Source: DASRBO01 sp035653595 (GTDB lineage Bacteria > Actinomycetota > Acidimicrobiia > Acidimicrobiales > JAJPHE01). From it: a stretch of DNA of 37,743 bases. Below are positions 7,093 through 15,648 of this stretch, in pieces. The translations under genes and the position numbers were made by a program. The stretch's first letter is position 1. The number at the start of each line of letters is the position of its first letter. Below the pieces are notes generated by a model, which was not told where the DNA came from, searched no databases, and saw only the letters and a program-made list of their open reading frames with translations. The DNA lies in the NCBI GenBank assembly GCA_035653595.1, contig DASRBO010000157.1:1-37743 (forward strand), given 5' to 3'.

Positions 7093-8697
7093 TCAGTAGA
7101 GGGATCCGGCGTAGACGGTGCCGCTGCCCGCTCCCACGGTGAGCTGGTAGGTGTCGCCGGTCTTGTAGGAGATGAGCACCACACCCGGATCGCTTCCGCT
7201 GGTTGACGGTTGGGTGGGATCGGTCAGGTCGGTGACGGTGATGGTCGTCCCCGGCGCCGTCACGGCGATGTAGCCCTGGACGGCGGTGCCGTCGGGGACG
7301 AAGGTGCAGGACGCCCCGGCCGAGGCGCTGCAGTTGACGGCGGTGGTCGGCGGCGGTGGGCTGGGGCTGGTCGTGGAGGACATGCCCAGGGCGGCCAGGA
7401 GGTCGCTGTTCTCATGGGTGTTGGCCAGCTTCATCTCCCCGATGAAGTCGTTCATGCCCTGGATGACCTCCTGGGGCGTCGGGGCGCTGGTCGGGTCGGC
7501 GACCCCGAACTCGTCGGTGCCCCCGGCCCAGGTGATGACCTTCTGCCAGGTGGGGCTGGCGGTGATCTCCTCCACGTAATGGGTGGTCCCGCTCTTGTAG
7601 ACGTCCTTCCAGGTCCAGAACATCCAGCCGTGCATCTTGTTGGCCGGGTCCTCGATGACCTGGCGGGTCCCCTGGACCCAGGCGTTGGTGTTGGCCCCGA
7701 ACTCGCCGTTGAAGAAGGGCACGCCCTGGGCCTCTTCGATCTTGGTGAACCCGGTGATGTTGTTCTGGGCGTTCACCTGGTTCCCGCTCAGGTTGTAGCT
7801 GTGGAACATGTAGGCCATGTTCGAGTCGATCGGCGGCAGGACTTGCTGGACGCCCACCGTGTTCTCGACCTGTCCGGCCGTGCCGTACGCATAGGGCCCG
7901 AAGTCGGTGGCGAAGAAGTCGCCTTCCGCCATCATCATGTGGTTGGGGTCGACCTGGCGGATGCCCTGGATGATCTCCTTCATCACGACGGGGAGGAAAT
8001 CGCGGTTGGCCACTTCGGTCATCGGCTCGTTGGCCAGGTCGTATCCGGCTATCCAGTGGCTGTCGCGGTAGCGGGAGGCCAGCATCTTCCAGAAGTCGAT
8101 CACCGCGCCGAGGTTGCAGGTCGGATCCCACAGAAGCGGCGTGCCTGGCTGCCAGTCCGAGAAGGGGAACTCGTCGGGCACGCAGCCGGGCAGCTCGGTC
8201 GGCGACGGGATGATGTAGAGGTGGTACTCGGCGCCCCACTTGACCATCTTGTCGAGCGTCTCGAGGGCTCCGGTGTAGTCGGTTATGTCGCGGGCTTCGA
8301 TGGGCACCCGCACCGAGTTGAAGCCGAGCTGGGCTATCCGGGCCATGTCCTGCCTGGTGATCCAGTTGCCGTAGACCTCCTGACGGAAGGCGTCGACCGT
8401 GGCCGGGCCCACCACCGAGGCCAGGTTCTGGTACATCGGCGTCTCGGGGGAGAGGGGCCCGCCCCACATGTAGGCCGGGGCGTTCAGGCTTCCCTGGACG
8501 TTGACGCCCCGGAAGGTGAACGGGTTTCCGGCGTTGTCGATGATCTGGCCCCCGCCGGGAGTGCTGTAGACGGCGTGCATGAATCCGAGGGGCGCCGTCG
8601 AGGCGTCGTCCTCGGCCCAGCCGGACCGGGTGGATCCGAGGGCGATGATCGGCGTCATGACCGCCGCCAGCCCGAACAGCGCCAACACCTTGCGCAT
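7093..8697 (-). CDS. Secreted glycoside hydrolase family 5 (cellulase/endoglycoceramidase-like)
   Basis: About 534 residues from ATG 8697, which follows GGGGGGC at 7 nt. An in-frame start further upstream (8751) would add 18 residues before the signal peptide. MRKVLALFGLAAVMTPIIAL is a classical signal peptide. The GH5 barrel shows FRGVNVQGS, GFNSVRVPIE, the acid/base Glu in YDLANEPM (about residue 224) and the nucleophile Glu in FFNGEFGA (about 332), then GWMFWTWKD. This order is like endoglycoceramidase-type GH5 enzymes, which cleave glycolipids or beta-glucans; the true substrate is unknown. A Ser/Pro/Thr linker (SPSPPPPTT) leads to a C-terminal beta-rich domain of about 75 residues with two Cys, perhaps for binding. 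It is divergent from a TetR gene across 99 bp. Confidence 0.92.
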   Translation of the reverse strand: MRKVLALFGLAAVMTPIIALGSTRSGWAEDDASTAPLGFMHAVYSTPGGGQIIDNAGNPFTFRGVNVQGSLNAPAYMWGGPLSPETPMYQNLASVVGPATVDAFRQEVYGNWITRQDMARIAQLGFNSVRVPIEARDITDYTGALETLDKMVKWGAEYHLYIIPSPTELPGCVPDEFPFSDWQPGTPLLWDPTCNLGAVIDFWKMLASRYRDSHWIAGYDLANEPMTEVANRDFLPVVMKEIIQGIRQVDPNHMMMAEGDFFATDFGPYAYGTAGQVENTVGVQQVLPPIDSNMAYMFHSYNLSGNQVNAQNNITGFTKIEEAQGVPFFNGEFGANTNAWVQGTRQVIEDPANKMHGWMFWTWKDVYKSGTTHYVEEITASPTWQKVITWAGGTDEFGVADPTSAPTPQEVIQGMNDFIGEMKLANTHENSDLLAALGMSSTTSPSPPPPTTAVNCSASAGASCTFVPDGTAVQGYIAVTAPGTTITVTDLTDPTQPSTSGSDPGVVLISYKTGDTYQLTVGAGSGTVYAGSLY

Positions 8698-8778
8698 GCT
8701 TTGCCCCCCAGCTCGCTGTGCCTCTTCTAGTGACGATAACCCATCCGTCACTTAGCCGCCACCGGGCGGGTTTGCCCA

Positions 8779-8796
8779 AATGAATGAGCGTTCATT
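8779..8796. promoter_or_regulatory. TetR-type operator next to the TetR start codon
   Basis: AATGAATGAGCGTTCATT carries AATGAA and TTCATT arms separated by 6 bp and ends directly at ATG 8797. It resembles the ATGAACGNNCGTTCAT-type sites bound by many TetR regulators of fatty-acid and lipid genes. It lies 82 bp upstream of the divergent GH5 start. Autorepression of the TetR operon is the simplest reading. Confidence 0.65.
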
Positions 8797-9411
8797 ATGG
8801 TGCGGCTCATGGGGCGGGTGGCCGGTCTGGGGCCGGCGGAGACCAAACAGCGGGTACTGGACGCTGCCGCCGCCGTGTTCGCCCAGGCCGGCTACGAGGG
8901 CGCCCGCATGGCCCAGATCGCCAAAGCCGCCGACCTGAGCGTCGGGGCCATCTACAACCACTACCCGTCCAAGGCCGAGCTGCTGGCGGCGGTGGTCCAG
9001 CGCCACGGCGCCCACGAGCTGGGCCGTCTCCTGGCCGGTGGGGAGCCCATGGGGGTTCCGGAGCTCATCGCCGTGCTGGGGGCCAGCCTCGACCAGGGGC
9101 CGCCGGCAGCCCCGCTGCTGGCCGAGGTCATCCTGGCCGCCCGCCGCGACCCGGAGGTGGCCGCCATCCTGGTGCGTGAGGTCGGCGGACGCGAGAGCCT
9201 CTTCGCCGATTTCGTGCGCTTCGGACAGGCCGCCGGTGAGGTGGTCGCCGACGTCGACCCGGCGGTGGTCGCCCGCTTCTGCCTCATGCTCTCCCTGGGC
9301 TCGCTGATGGTGCGGGCCCTCGATCTGCCCAGCACCGACCCCGACGCCTGGGTGTCGGCCATCAAGCGCATCGTCGATGCCTTCCGCAACCACGACAAGG
9401 AGAACCAATGA
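8797..9411 (+). CDS. TetR/AcrR-family regulator of the diiron/UbiB operon
   Basis: 204 residues. The TetR DNA-binding domain occupies about residues 13-60: QRVLDAAAAVFAQAGYEGAR, then IAKAADLSVGAIYNHYPSKA. The remainder is a helical ligand-binding domain. The gene overlaps the diiron gene by 4 bp (ATGA at 9408) and is preceded by a TTCATT-type operator, so it probably represses its own operon. There is no good ribosome-binding site before ATG 8797; ATG 8809 (MGRVAG) is an alternative, and a leaderless transcript is possible. The effector may be a fatty acyl-CoA, judging from operator type, but that is inference. Confidence 0.93.
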   Translation: MVRLMGRVAGLGPAETKQRVLDAAAAVFAQAGYEGARMAQIAKAADLSVGAIYNHYPSKAELLAAVVQRHGAHELGRLLAGGEPMGVPELIAVLGASLDQGPPAAPLLAEVILAARRDPEVAAILVREVGGRESLFADFVRFGQAAGEVVADVDPAVVARFCLMLSLGSLMVRALDLPSTDPDAWVSAIKRIVDAFRNHDKENQ

Positions 9412-10514
9412 CGACGACCGATCGGGACGTCAACGACATCGATGCCATCCTCGGTGCCAGCCGGGCCGCCCTCGACGAGGTCGTGCACGCCGTCGACCAG
9501 CACTCGGAGGTCCTGTTCACGTGGGACTACGAGCGCAGCCGGCCGGCCCTGGTCAAGCTGTACGAGAAGGCCAAGACCTCGCAGTGGAACGCCACCACGG
9601 ACCTGCCCTGGGACACCCAGGTCGACAACGAGAAGATGGCGGCCGAGTTCGGCGGCTCCAACGCCCGCTTCGCCGTGCTGCAGAACCTCGACGGCTCGCC
9701 CCTGGCCAAGTGGGGCCAGAAGGAGTGGGCCCGCTTCGCCATAGAGCAGCAGACCTGGATGCTGTCCCAGTTCCTCCACGGGGAGCAGGGAGCCCTGGTG
9801 TGCACCGGGCTCATCACCGCAACCGTGCCGTGGATCGACGCCAAGTACTACGCCGCCACCCAGGTCGTGGACGAGGCCCGCCACGTGGAGGTCTTCGCCC
9901 GCTACATCGAGGAGAAGATGGGAGGGGCCTACCCCATCAACCCCAACCTCGGCGGGCTGCTCGACAACATCATCAACGACACCCGCTGGGACATCACCTA
10001 CCTCGGCATGCAGATCATGGTGGAGGGGCTGGCCCTGGCCGCCTTCGGGATGATGCACATGGTCACCTCCGAGCCGCTGCTCAAGCAGCTGCTGCGCTAC
10101 GTGATGAGCGACGAGGCCCGTCACGTCGCCTTCGGCGTCCTGTCGCTCAGGGAGTACTACGCCGGCCTCTCCCAGGAGGAGATCCTGAGTCGCCAGGAGT
10201 TCGCCTTCGAGGCCGCCCTGGCCCTGCGCAACCGCTTCTTCGCCCCCGAGGTCTGGGAGCGCTCCGGCGCCGACCCCCGGGCGGTGATCAAGTTCATGAC
10301 CGGCACCTACAACCCCGGCCAGGACATGTTCCAGGCCATGCTGTTCTCCAAGATCGTGCCCAACTGCAAGAAGCTCGGCCTGCTCGACGCCGGTGACGGC
10401 TGGCTGCGCCAGAAGTTCACCGAAATCGCGGTGATCCAGTTCGAGGACTGGGCCGACACGTCGGAGGAGTACGCCTCCCTCGACGCCGTCGCCCGCGACC
10501 GGGCCGGGGCATGA
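9408..10514 (+). CDS. Ferritin-like diiron protein (R2-like oxygenase/desaturase type)
   Basis: 368 residues, soluble, largely helical. A complete diiron ligand set can be read: Glu126 (HGEQGA), Glu156 and His159 (DEARHVEVF), Glu206 (MVEGLAL) and Glu236 and His239 (DEARHVAFG). Two ExxH motifs plus two single Glu are the hallmark of ribonucleotide-reductase-R2-like and acyl-ACP-desaturase-like proteins. The sequence does not look like a plain ferritin or a class I NrdB, so an oxygenase or N-oxygenase acting on a lipid or aromatic substrate is likely. It overlaps the TetR gene upstream and the UbiB-like gene downstream by 4 bp each, so all three should be made from one mRNA. Confidence 0.87.
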   Translation: MTTTDRDVNDIDAILGASRAALDEVVHAVDQHSEVLFTWDYERSRPALVKLYEKAKTSQWNATTDLPWDTQVDNEKMAAEFGGSNARFAVLQNLDGSPLAKWGQKEWARFAIEQQTWMLSQFLHGEQGALVCTGLITATVPWIDAKYYAATQVVDEARHVEVFARYIEEKMGGAYPINPNLGGLLDNIINDTRWDITYLGMQIMVEGLALAAFGMMHMVTSEPLLKQLLRYVMSDEARHVAFGVLSLREYYAGLSQEEILSRQEFAFEAALALRNRFFAPEVWERSGADPRAVIKFMTGTYNPGQDMFQAMLFSKIVPNCKKLGLLDAGDGWLRQKFTEIAVIQFEDWADTSEEYASLDAVARDRAGA

Positions 10515-12016
10515 GTGGCGCCGAGGGGGCCGGGGTGATCGGGGAGGATGCGGACGGGCCATCGGCTGACCTGCCGGCCTACACCGCCCCGACCAAGATC
10601 GCGCTGCCCTCGGCGCCCCTCGAGCGCCGCCTCCGACGCCAGGCCCGCACCGTCGAGGCCTTCGCCACCAGCCTGGGCCCGCTGCTGGTCGGCAAGGCGG
10701 TGCTGCGCCGCCGCGTCCCGCCGGCCGAGGTGGCCCGGCGCCTGCGGCGGGCCTTCGACGCCCTCGGCTCCACCTACGTGAAGTTCGGCCAGCTCATCGC
10801 CTCCTCGCCGGGGGCCTTCGGAGCCGAGGTGGCCGCCGAGTTCCGCACCCTGCTCGACGAGGGGCCGACCGTCGACTTCGAGACCGTCAGGGCCACGGTC
10901 GAGACCGCCTTCGGCCGGCCCATCGACGAGCTCTTCGCCAGCTTCGAGCCCCAGCCGCTGGCGGCGGCGTCCATGGCCGTGGTGCACCGGGCCACGCTGC
11001 CCGACGGGCGCACCGTGGCGGTGAAGGTGCTGCGGCCGGGGATGGCCGCCCGGGCGGCGCTCGACCTGGACATCATGCAGCCGCTCTTCAAGCGCCTTGG
11101 CCTCATGGGCCTCGAGCTGGGCGGGATGCTCTACCGCTACCTGACCGGGTTCCGGTCCCAGGTGGCCGAGGAGCTGGACCTGCGCAACGAGGCCCGCACC
11201 ATGGTCCACATGAGGCAGCTGGCGGCGGAGGCGGGCCTCGAGGGCATCGTGATACCGGCTCCGATCGAGGGTCTGGTGGCCACCGACGTGCTGGCGATGG
11301 AGTACCTCGACGGGGTTCCGATCGACGACTTCGCCGAGGTCGGCCGGCTCGGGATCGACGCCAAGCCCCTGGTTCGAGAGCTGGTGGACTTCTGGTTCCT
11401 GACCGGCCTGCGCGATGGCGTCTTCCACGGCGACATCCACGCCGGCAACCTCATGCTGCTGCGCGACGGGCGCCTGGGGCTGCTGGACTGGGGCATCGTC
11501 GGGGTGCTCGACGAGCGCACTCGCTTCGTGTTCCGCCGTTTCGTGCAGGCCATGCTCGGCGACGCCGGCGCCTTCGCCGACGTGGCCCAGTTCATGCAGG
11601 AGATGCTGCCCTTCGTGGGAAGCGAGAGCGGCGAGATGCTCGAGGAGGCCAACCGCGAGATCGGCAAGATGCTCACCCGGCCCTTCGGGGAGGTCGACAT
11701 GGCCGACGCCCTGCGCAACGGCCGGCCCGAGCGCTCGGCCCGGCTGAGCCCGGCCGAGCGCAAGGAGGTGGCCGAGCGGCTGCGCCGTCAGCGCCGCTTC
11801 GAGCGCCAGGCGCTCAAGACCGGGGTGGCCGACAGCCATTTCGGCCAGGCCAACTTCCTGCTGTTCAAGCAGCTGCTCTACTTCGACCGCTACGGGAAGA
11901 TGTACATGGCCGACGAGGCCCTGCTCGGGAACCGTCAGTTCCTCCTGGGTGTGCTCGGCGACGGGGAGGGGGCCGCCGCCCCTGCCTTCCCCGTCGCCGA
12001 GGGCGCCGCTACCTGA
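10511..12016 (+). CDS. ABC1/UbiB (AarF)-family atypical kinase
   Basis: 501 residues. Family-specific motifs are present in order: KFGQ (91-94), the Ala-rich nucleotide loop AAAS (151-154), VAVKVLRPG with Lys172, a VAEELDLRNEA helix, MEYLDGVPI, HGDIHAGN (306-313) and LLDWGIVG (DWG at 326-328). UbiB/ADCK proteins are protein-kinase-like ATPases tied to quinone and lipid metabolism. The hydrophobic C-terminal anchor typical of E. coli UbiB is not evident, so this one may be soluble. Its 4-bp overlap with the diiron gene recalls ubiquinone synthesis, where a UbiB kinase and a diiron hydroxylase act in one pathway, but no quinone gene is nearby. It ends 15 bp before a convergent small gene. Confidence 0.93.
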   Translation: MSGAEGAGVIGEDADGPSADLPAYTAPTKIALPSAPLERRLRRQARTVEAFATSLGPLLVGKAVLRRRVPPAEVARRLRRAFDALGSTYVKFGQLIASSPGAFGAEVAAEFRTLLDEGPTVDFETVRATVETAFGRPIDELFASFEPQPLAAASMAVVHRATLPDGRTVAVKVLRPGMAARAALDLDIMQPLFKRLGLMGLELGGMLYRYLTGFRSQVAEELDLRNEARTMVHMRQLAAEAGLEGIVIPAPIEGLVATDVLAMEYLDGVPIDDFAEVGRLGIDAKPLVRELVDFWFLTGLRDGVFHGDIHAGNLMLLRDGRLGLLDWGIVGVLDERTRFVFRRFVQAMLGDAGAFADVAQFMQEMLPFVGSESGEMLEEANREIGKMLTRPFGEVDMADALRNGRPERSARLSPAERKEVAERLRRQRRFERQALKTGVADSHFGQANFLLFKQLLYFDRYGKMYMADEALLGNRQFLLGVLGDGEGAAAPAFPVAEGAAT

Positions 12017-12031
12017 GCGGCGGGATCACGA

Positions 12032-12337
12032 CTACTTCTTGAGGCGGGCGAGCCGGCCGAAGACGTCGGGGCCGACCTTGAGCCCGTCCTCGGCCGACAG
12101 GGCCGGGTGCACGTCGATGTCGAAGACGTCGCTCCATTCGAACTCCAGCTCCATGATGGAAGCGGGATCCTCGGTGGAGAAGACCGACACCACCTGGACA
12201 TCGGCGGCGACGGGCCAGTACTCGGCGATGACCCGGATGCCCTCGGGGTACTTCCAGGCCGCCCTGCGCATGAGGGCGCCGTCCCGCTCGGCTGCGGGGA
12301 CGCTGTTGCGGAACCGGAGAAGTGCGACGTAATCCAC
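12032..12337 (-). CDS. Small DUF3303-like ferredoxin-fold protein
   Basis: 101 residues from GTG 12337, preceded by GAAAGGAAC 5-6 nt upstream. A longer open frame to 12472 lacks family features. The protein begins VDYVALLRFRNSVPAAERD, with VIAEYWPVAADVQVVSVFST and EDPASIMELEFEWSDVFDID. This pattern of a beta strand, helix, a conserved YW/W strand, then a segment ending in a W-S-D turn resembles DUF3303/dimeric alpha-beta barrel proteins. Function is unknown. A second protein of the same size and general pattern lies at 15649-15951 on the same strand. The two bracket the FIST and GGDEF-EAL genes. Confidence 0.8.
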   Translation of the reverse strand: MDYVALLRFRNSVPAAERDGALMRRAAWKYPEGIRVIAEYWPVAADVQVVSVFSTEDPASIMELEFEWSDVFDIDVHPALSAEDGLKVGPDVFGRLARLKK

Positions 12338-12504
12338 GGAAGTTCCTTTCTGGGTGGCTGCCGGTGACCGTAGGGGGGCGGGGCCGGCGGATAAAGGACC
12401 GCCGGCAAAATGGCTCCGACGGGCCAGGCGTCTACGGCTCCGCGAGTGGAGCGACGGGTGAGGCCATGGCATGGAGCGACTGGCCCTGGTGAGGCGAAGG
12501 ACTA

Positions 12505-12528
12505 GTCATTTGGTCCACCACCAATGAC
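12505..12528. promoter_or_regulatory. Inverted repeat upstream of the FIST gene
   Basis: GTCATTTGGT (12505-12514) and ACCAATGAC (12520-12528) are inverted arms with a one-base bulge and a 5-bp centre. They lie 47 bp upstream of the FIST start, in the 237-bp gap between divergent genes. A perfect GACTAGTC palindrome (12500-12507) overlaps the left arm. A repressor or activator site is inferred from symmetry and position. I see no gene in the gap. Confidence 0.35.
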
Positions 12529-12574
12529 GCGCTCGGGTGGTTAGAGGAATTGCACCGGGGCCGATCTACTTCTC

Positions 12575-13756
12575 ATGCCCAAAACCGCCTCGTCCATCGA
12601 CCGTCGCTGGGCGGGCGCTGGCGCGTCCACCGACGCCGACTCGTTCCGTGCCGGAGCGGCCGCCGCCGCCCAGGCGTGCGGGGGCCGGCGGGCCTCGGCC
12701 CTGATCGCTTTCGTGGCCGACGGCCACGATCTCGACGCGCTGGTGGCCGGAGTATCCGAGGCCGCTCCTGGGGTCCCCCTGGTCGGCTGCACCACCGCCG
12801 GCGAGATCACCTCGAGCTCGGCCGGCTCAACGGGGGTGGTCGTCTTCGCCCTGGGCGGCGACGGGTTCGCGACCTCATCCGGGGTGGCCACGTCGGCGTC
12901 GCGGGATCTCCGGGCAGCCGGGGCCAAGGCGGCCGGCGCCGCCCTGGCCCGCTGCAACGGTGAGCACCGGGTCCTGATGTTGCTCACCGACGGCCTGGCC
13001 GGCGACCAGCAGGAGGTGGTGAGGGGCGCATACTCGGTGGCCGGAGCCGGAGTGCCGCTCGTGGGCGGCTGCGCCGGGGACGACCTGCGCATGCAGGGGA
13101 CCAGGCAGATCCACCGCCAGCGCGTGCTCACCGATTCGGTGGTGGCCCTGGCCATCGGTTCCGACGCCCCCATCGGCATCGGGGTCCGCCACGGCTGGCA
13201 GAAGGTCGGCGAGCCCATGGTGGTCACCCGGGCCGCCGGGGTGAGGGTGCAGTCCCTCGACGACCGCCCGGCCCTCGACGTCTACCTCGAGAGGCTGGCC
13301 CCGCCGGCCAAGGCCTTCTGCGACCCCGCCGCCTTCACCCAGTTCGCCCTCACCCATCCCCTCGGCCTCGAGCGGCGCGGTGGCGAGGCCATACGCTTCG
13401 TGGCCGGGGCCGACTTCGAGCGGCGTGAGCTGGTGTGCATCGCCGAGGTGCCCGAGGGCGGCCTCGCCTACCTCATGGAAGGCGACGCCGACTCGGTCCT
13501 TTCGGCCGCCGACGACGCCTGTCGGGACGCTCTGGACCAGCTGGAGGGCCGTCCCGCCCTGGGCCTCTTGGCCTTCGACTGCATCGCCCGCCGGGGCATC
13601 CTCGGCGAGGAGGGGCTGGGGCAGGAGGTCGTCCGCCTGGCCGCCAACAGCAGCGGTGCCCCCCTGGCCGGCTTCTACACCTACGGGGAGTTCGCCAGAA
13701 CCCAGGGAGTGAGCGGTTTCCACAATCAGACCCTCGTCGTGCTCGCCCTGAGTTAG
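12575..13756 (+). CDS. FIST-domain sensory protein
   Basis: 393 residues with FIST_N then FIST_C. The N-terminal half has PLVGCTTAGEITSSSAG, VLMLLTDGLAGDQQEVVRGA and PLVGGCAGDDLRMQGT. The C-terminal half has HPLGLERRGGEAIRFV, CIAEVPEGGLAYLMEGD, then FDCIARRGILGE and GFYTYGEFA near the end. FIST domains are intracellular sensors thought to bind small ligands, perhaps amino acids, and are often linked to signalling output domains. Here the output is a separate GGDEF-EAL gene whose GTG start shares the last base of the FIST stop codon. No ribosome-binding site is obvious before ATG 12575. Confidence 0.93.
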   Translation: MPKTASSIDRRWAGAGASTDADSFRAGAAAAAQACGGRRASALIAFVADGHDLDALVAGVSEAAPGVPLVGCTTAGEITSSSAGSTGVVVFALGGDGFATSSGVATSASRDLRAAGAKAAGAALARCNGEHRVLMLLTDGLAGDQQEVVRGAYSVAGAGVPLVGGCAGDDLRMQGTRQIHRQRVLTDSVVALAIGSDAPIGIGVRHGWQKVGEPMVVTRAAGVRVQSLDDRPALDVYLERLAPPAKAFCDPAAFTQFALTHPLGLERRGGEAIRFVAGADFERRELVCIAEVPEGGLAYLMEGDADSVLSAADDACRDALDQLEGRPALGLLAFDCIARRGILGEEGLGQEVVRLAANSSGAPLAGFYTYGEFARTQGVSGFHNQTLVVLALS

Positions 13757-15603
13757 TGGTGACCCCCGGGAGCTGGGCCCTGCAGCAGCTGGTTCGCTAC
13801 CTGGCCGAGCTGACCCCCGGCCCGGACGCCGCCCCCGACCAGCAGCGCACCCTGCGGGTGGGTATGGAGAGGGCGGCCGAGGCCCTCGATGCCGAGGTGG
13901 CGGCCGTGGTCTGGGACGGGGAAGTCTTCGAGTCCCTGGGCTTCGGCGCCGGCCCCGTGCCTGTGGCCGACATCCTCGCCGTCGCCGAGGGGCGCGCCGG
14001 ACAGCTGGATGTGACCGGTCTGGGGCGCTGCCCGGCGGTGACCGCCATCGTCGGCCGCCAGGGCCACCTGGTGCTGGGCCGCTCGGGCGGGAGCTGGGAC
14101 CGCGAGGAGGAGACGGTGGTCCGGGCCCTGGGTCGCATCCTCGGCCTGAGCCTTAGGGCGGTCGACGCCGTCGAGGCGGAACGCTCGCTGCGGCGCGAGA
14201 GCGAGCGGCGAGCCCGCGAGGCGCTGCGGGATCCGCTCACCCGGCTCCCCAACCGGGCCCTGTTCCTCGACCGCCTGGAGCGCTCGGTGCGGCGGGCGCT
14301 GCGCAAGCAGAGCTCGGTCGGGGTGCTGTTCATGGACATGGACGGATTCAAGGTCGTGAACGACACCTTGGGCCACGCCGCCGGCGATGACCTGATGCGG
14401 CTGGTGGCGGGCCGCCTGTCCGACGTCATCCGCTCGGCGGACACTGTCGCCCGGCTGGGTGGGGACGAGTTCGCCGTGCTGATCGACGACCTCCAGGGCC
14501 TGGCCGCGGCCGAGGGGGTCGCCGAGCGGATCCGCGAGGCGATGGCCGCTCCCTTCCCCATCGGCGGACGGCAGGTCAGCGTTGGGCTTTCCATCGGCAT
14601 AGCCGTCGGGCCCCGGCCGGGGGAGAGCCCCGACCTGCTCCTCCGGGACGCCGATCTGGCCATGTACCGGGCCAAGGCCGAGGAGCCGGGCGGGTGGAGG
14701 ATCTTCGTGCCCGCCATGCACGAGGAGCTGGTCGAGCGGCTGGAGCTCGAGTCGGAGCTGCGGGAGGCGGTCGGCGGCGGCGGGCTGCGCTGCTACTACC
14801 AGCCCATCGTGGAGCTCCGCACCGGCGAGGTGCACGGCCTCGAGGCCCTGGTCCGGTGGGCCCACCCCCACCGGGGCCTGCTGGCGCCGGACGCCTTCCT
14901 GGGCCTGGCCGACAGGGCCGGCCTTATGACCGCCCTGGGCAACTGGGTCCTCGAGGAGACCTGCCGCCAGGTCTCGCGCTGGCAGCGCCTGTTCCGGCTG
15001 CCGGCCACCATGGCCGTGGGGGTCAACCTGGCGACCGCCCAGCTGGCCTGGAGCGGGATGGCCCCCCTGGTGGCGCGCAACATCGCCGAGTGGAAGCTGG
15101 ACCCCCAGCGACTGGTCCTGGAGATCACCGAGACGGCCGTCATGGCGGCCGAGGATCGAGCCCAGGCGTGCCTGGCCGATCTGCGCGACCTAGGGGTCCG
15201 CATCGCCCTCGACGACTTCGGGACCGGCTACTCCTCGCTCAGCCGCCTGCGGGAGCTGCCGGTCGAGGTGCTGAAGATCGACCGGTCGTTCGTGGCCGGC
15301 TTCCCCACCGAGCAGAAGGTGCAGGTGTTGACGGCCAACATCATCCGCCTGGCCCGCGAGCTGGACCTGGTGACGGTGGCCGAGGGCGTCGAGACGCCCG
15401 ACCAGCGCCAGGCCCTGGTGCGCTACGGCTGCGACTTCGCCCAGGGGTACCTGTTCGCTCCGCCGCTGGCGCCGGAGGCGGTGGACGAGCTGTTCGCCGT
15501 GTGGCCGGAGCTGCCGGCCCCCGACGTATCCGTCACCGGCGACCGGCCGGCGCGGGAGAGCCCGGTCCCCTCCGGGCAGACCCGGCCCGACCCGATCGCC
15601 TGA
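13756..15603 (+). CDS. GGDEF-EAL c-di-GMP turnover protein
   Basis: About 615 residues from GTG 13756 (GTG 13759 is also possible), coupled to the FIST stop. The first 140 residues look GAF-like, followed by a charged helix (RRESERRAREAL) joining to the GGDEF domain. The cyclase motif RLGGDEF is intact (GGDEF at 235-239), and the RSAD sequence five residues before it matches the inhibitory I-site. The EAL domain keeps GLEALVRW (EAL at 363-365), VNLAT, LEITETAVM, LDDFGTGYSSL, LKIDRSFV and VAEGVETP. Both synthesis and hydrolysis of c-di-GMP therefore look possible. No transmembrane helix is seen, so input probably comes from the GAF-like region and from the FIST partner. Confidence 0.94.
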   Translation: MVTPGSWALQQLVRYLAELTPGPDAAPDQQRTLRVGMERAAEALDAEVAAVVWDGEVFESLGFGAGPVPVADILAVAEGRAGQLDVTGLGRCPAVTAIVGRQGHLVLGRSGGSWDREEETVVRALGRILGLSLRAVDAVEAERSLRRESERRAREALRDPLTRLPNRALFLDRLERSVRRALRKQSSVGVLFMDMDGFKVVNDTLGHAAGDDLMRLVAGRLSDVIRSADTVARLGGDEFAVLIDDLQGLAAAEGVAERIREAMAAPFPIGGRQVSVGLSIGIAVGPRPGESPDLLLRDADLAMYRAKAEEPGGWRIFVPAMHEELVERLELESELREAVGGGGLRCYYQPIVELRTGEVHGLEALVRWAHPHRGLLAPDAFLGLADRAGLMTALGNWVLEETCRQVSRWQRLFRLPATMAVGVNLATAQLAWSGMAPLVARNIAEWKLDPQRLVLEITETAVMAAEDRAQACLADLRDLGVRIALDDFGTGYSSLSRLRELPVEVLKIDRSFVAGFPTEQKVQVLTANIIRLARELDLVTVAEGVETPDQRQALVRYGCDFAQGYLFAPPLAPEAVDELFAVWPELPAPDVSVTGDRPARESPVPSGQTRPDPIA

Positions 15604-15605
15604 GC

Positions 15606-15643
15606 TCCGCCTAGGCGGACGGCGGGGGTCGGGCCGAGCCCGG
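15606..15643. terminator. Possible bidirectional terminator between convergent genes
   Basis: A perfect palindrome TCCGCCTAGGCGGA (15606-15619) and a second hairpin CGGGC-CGA-GCCCG (15630-15642) fill the 45-bp convergent gap after the GGDEF-EAL gene. Neither has a T-tract. Position is the main support. Confidence 0.4.
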
Positions 15644-15648
15644 CGGTT

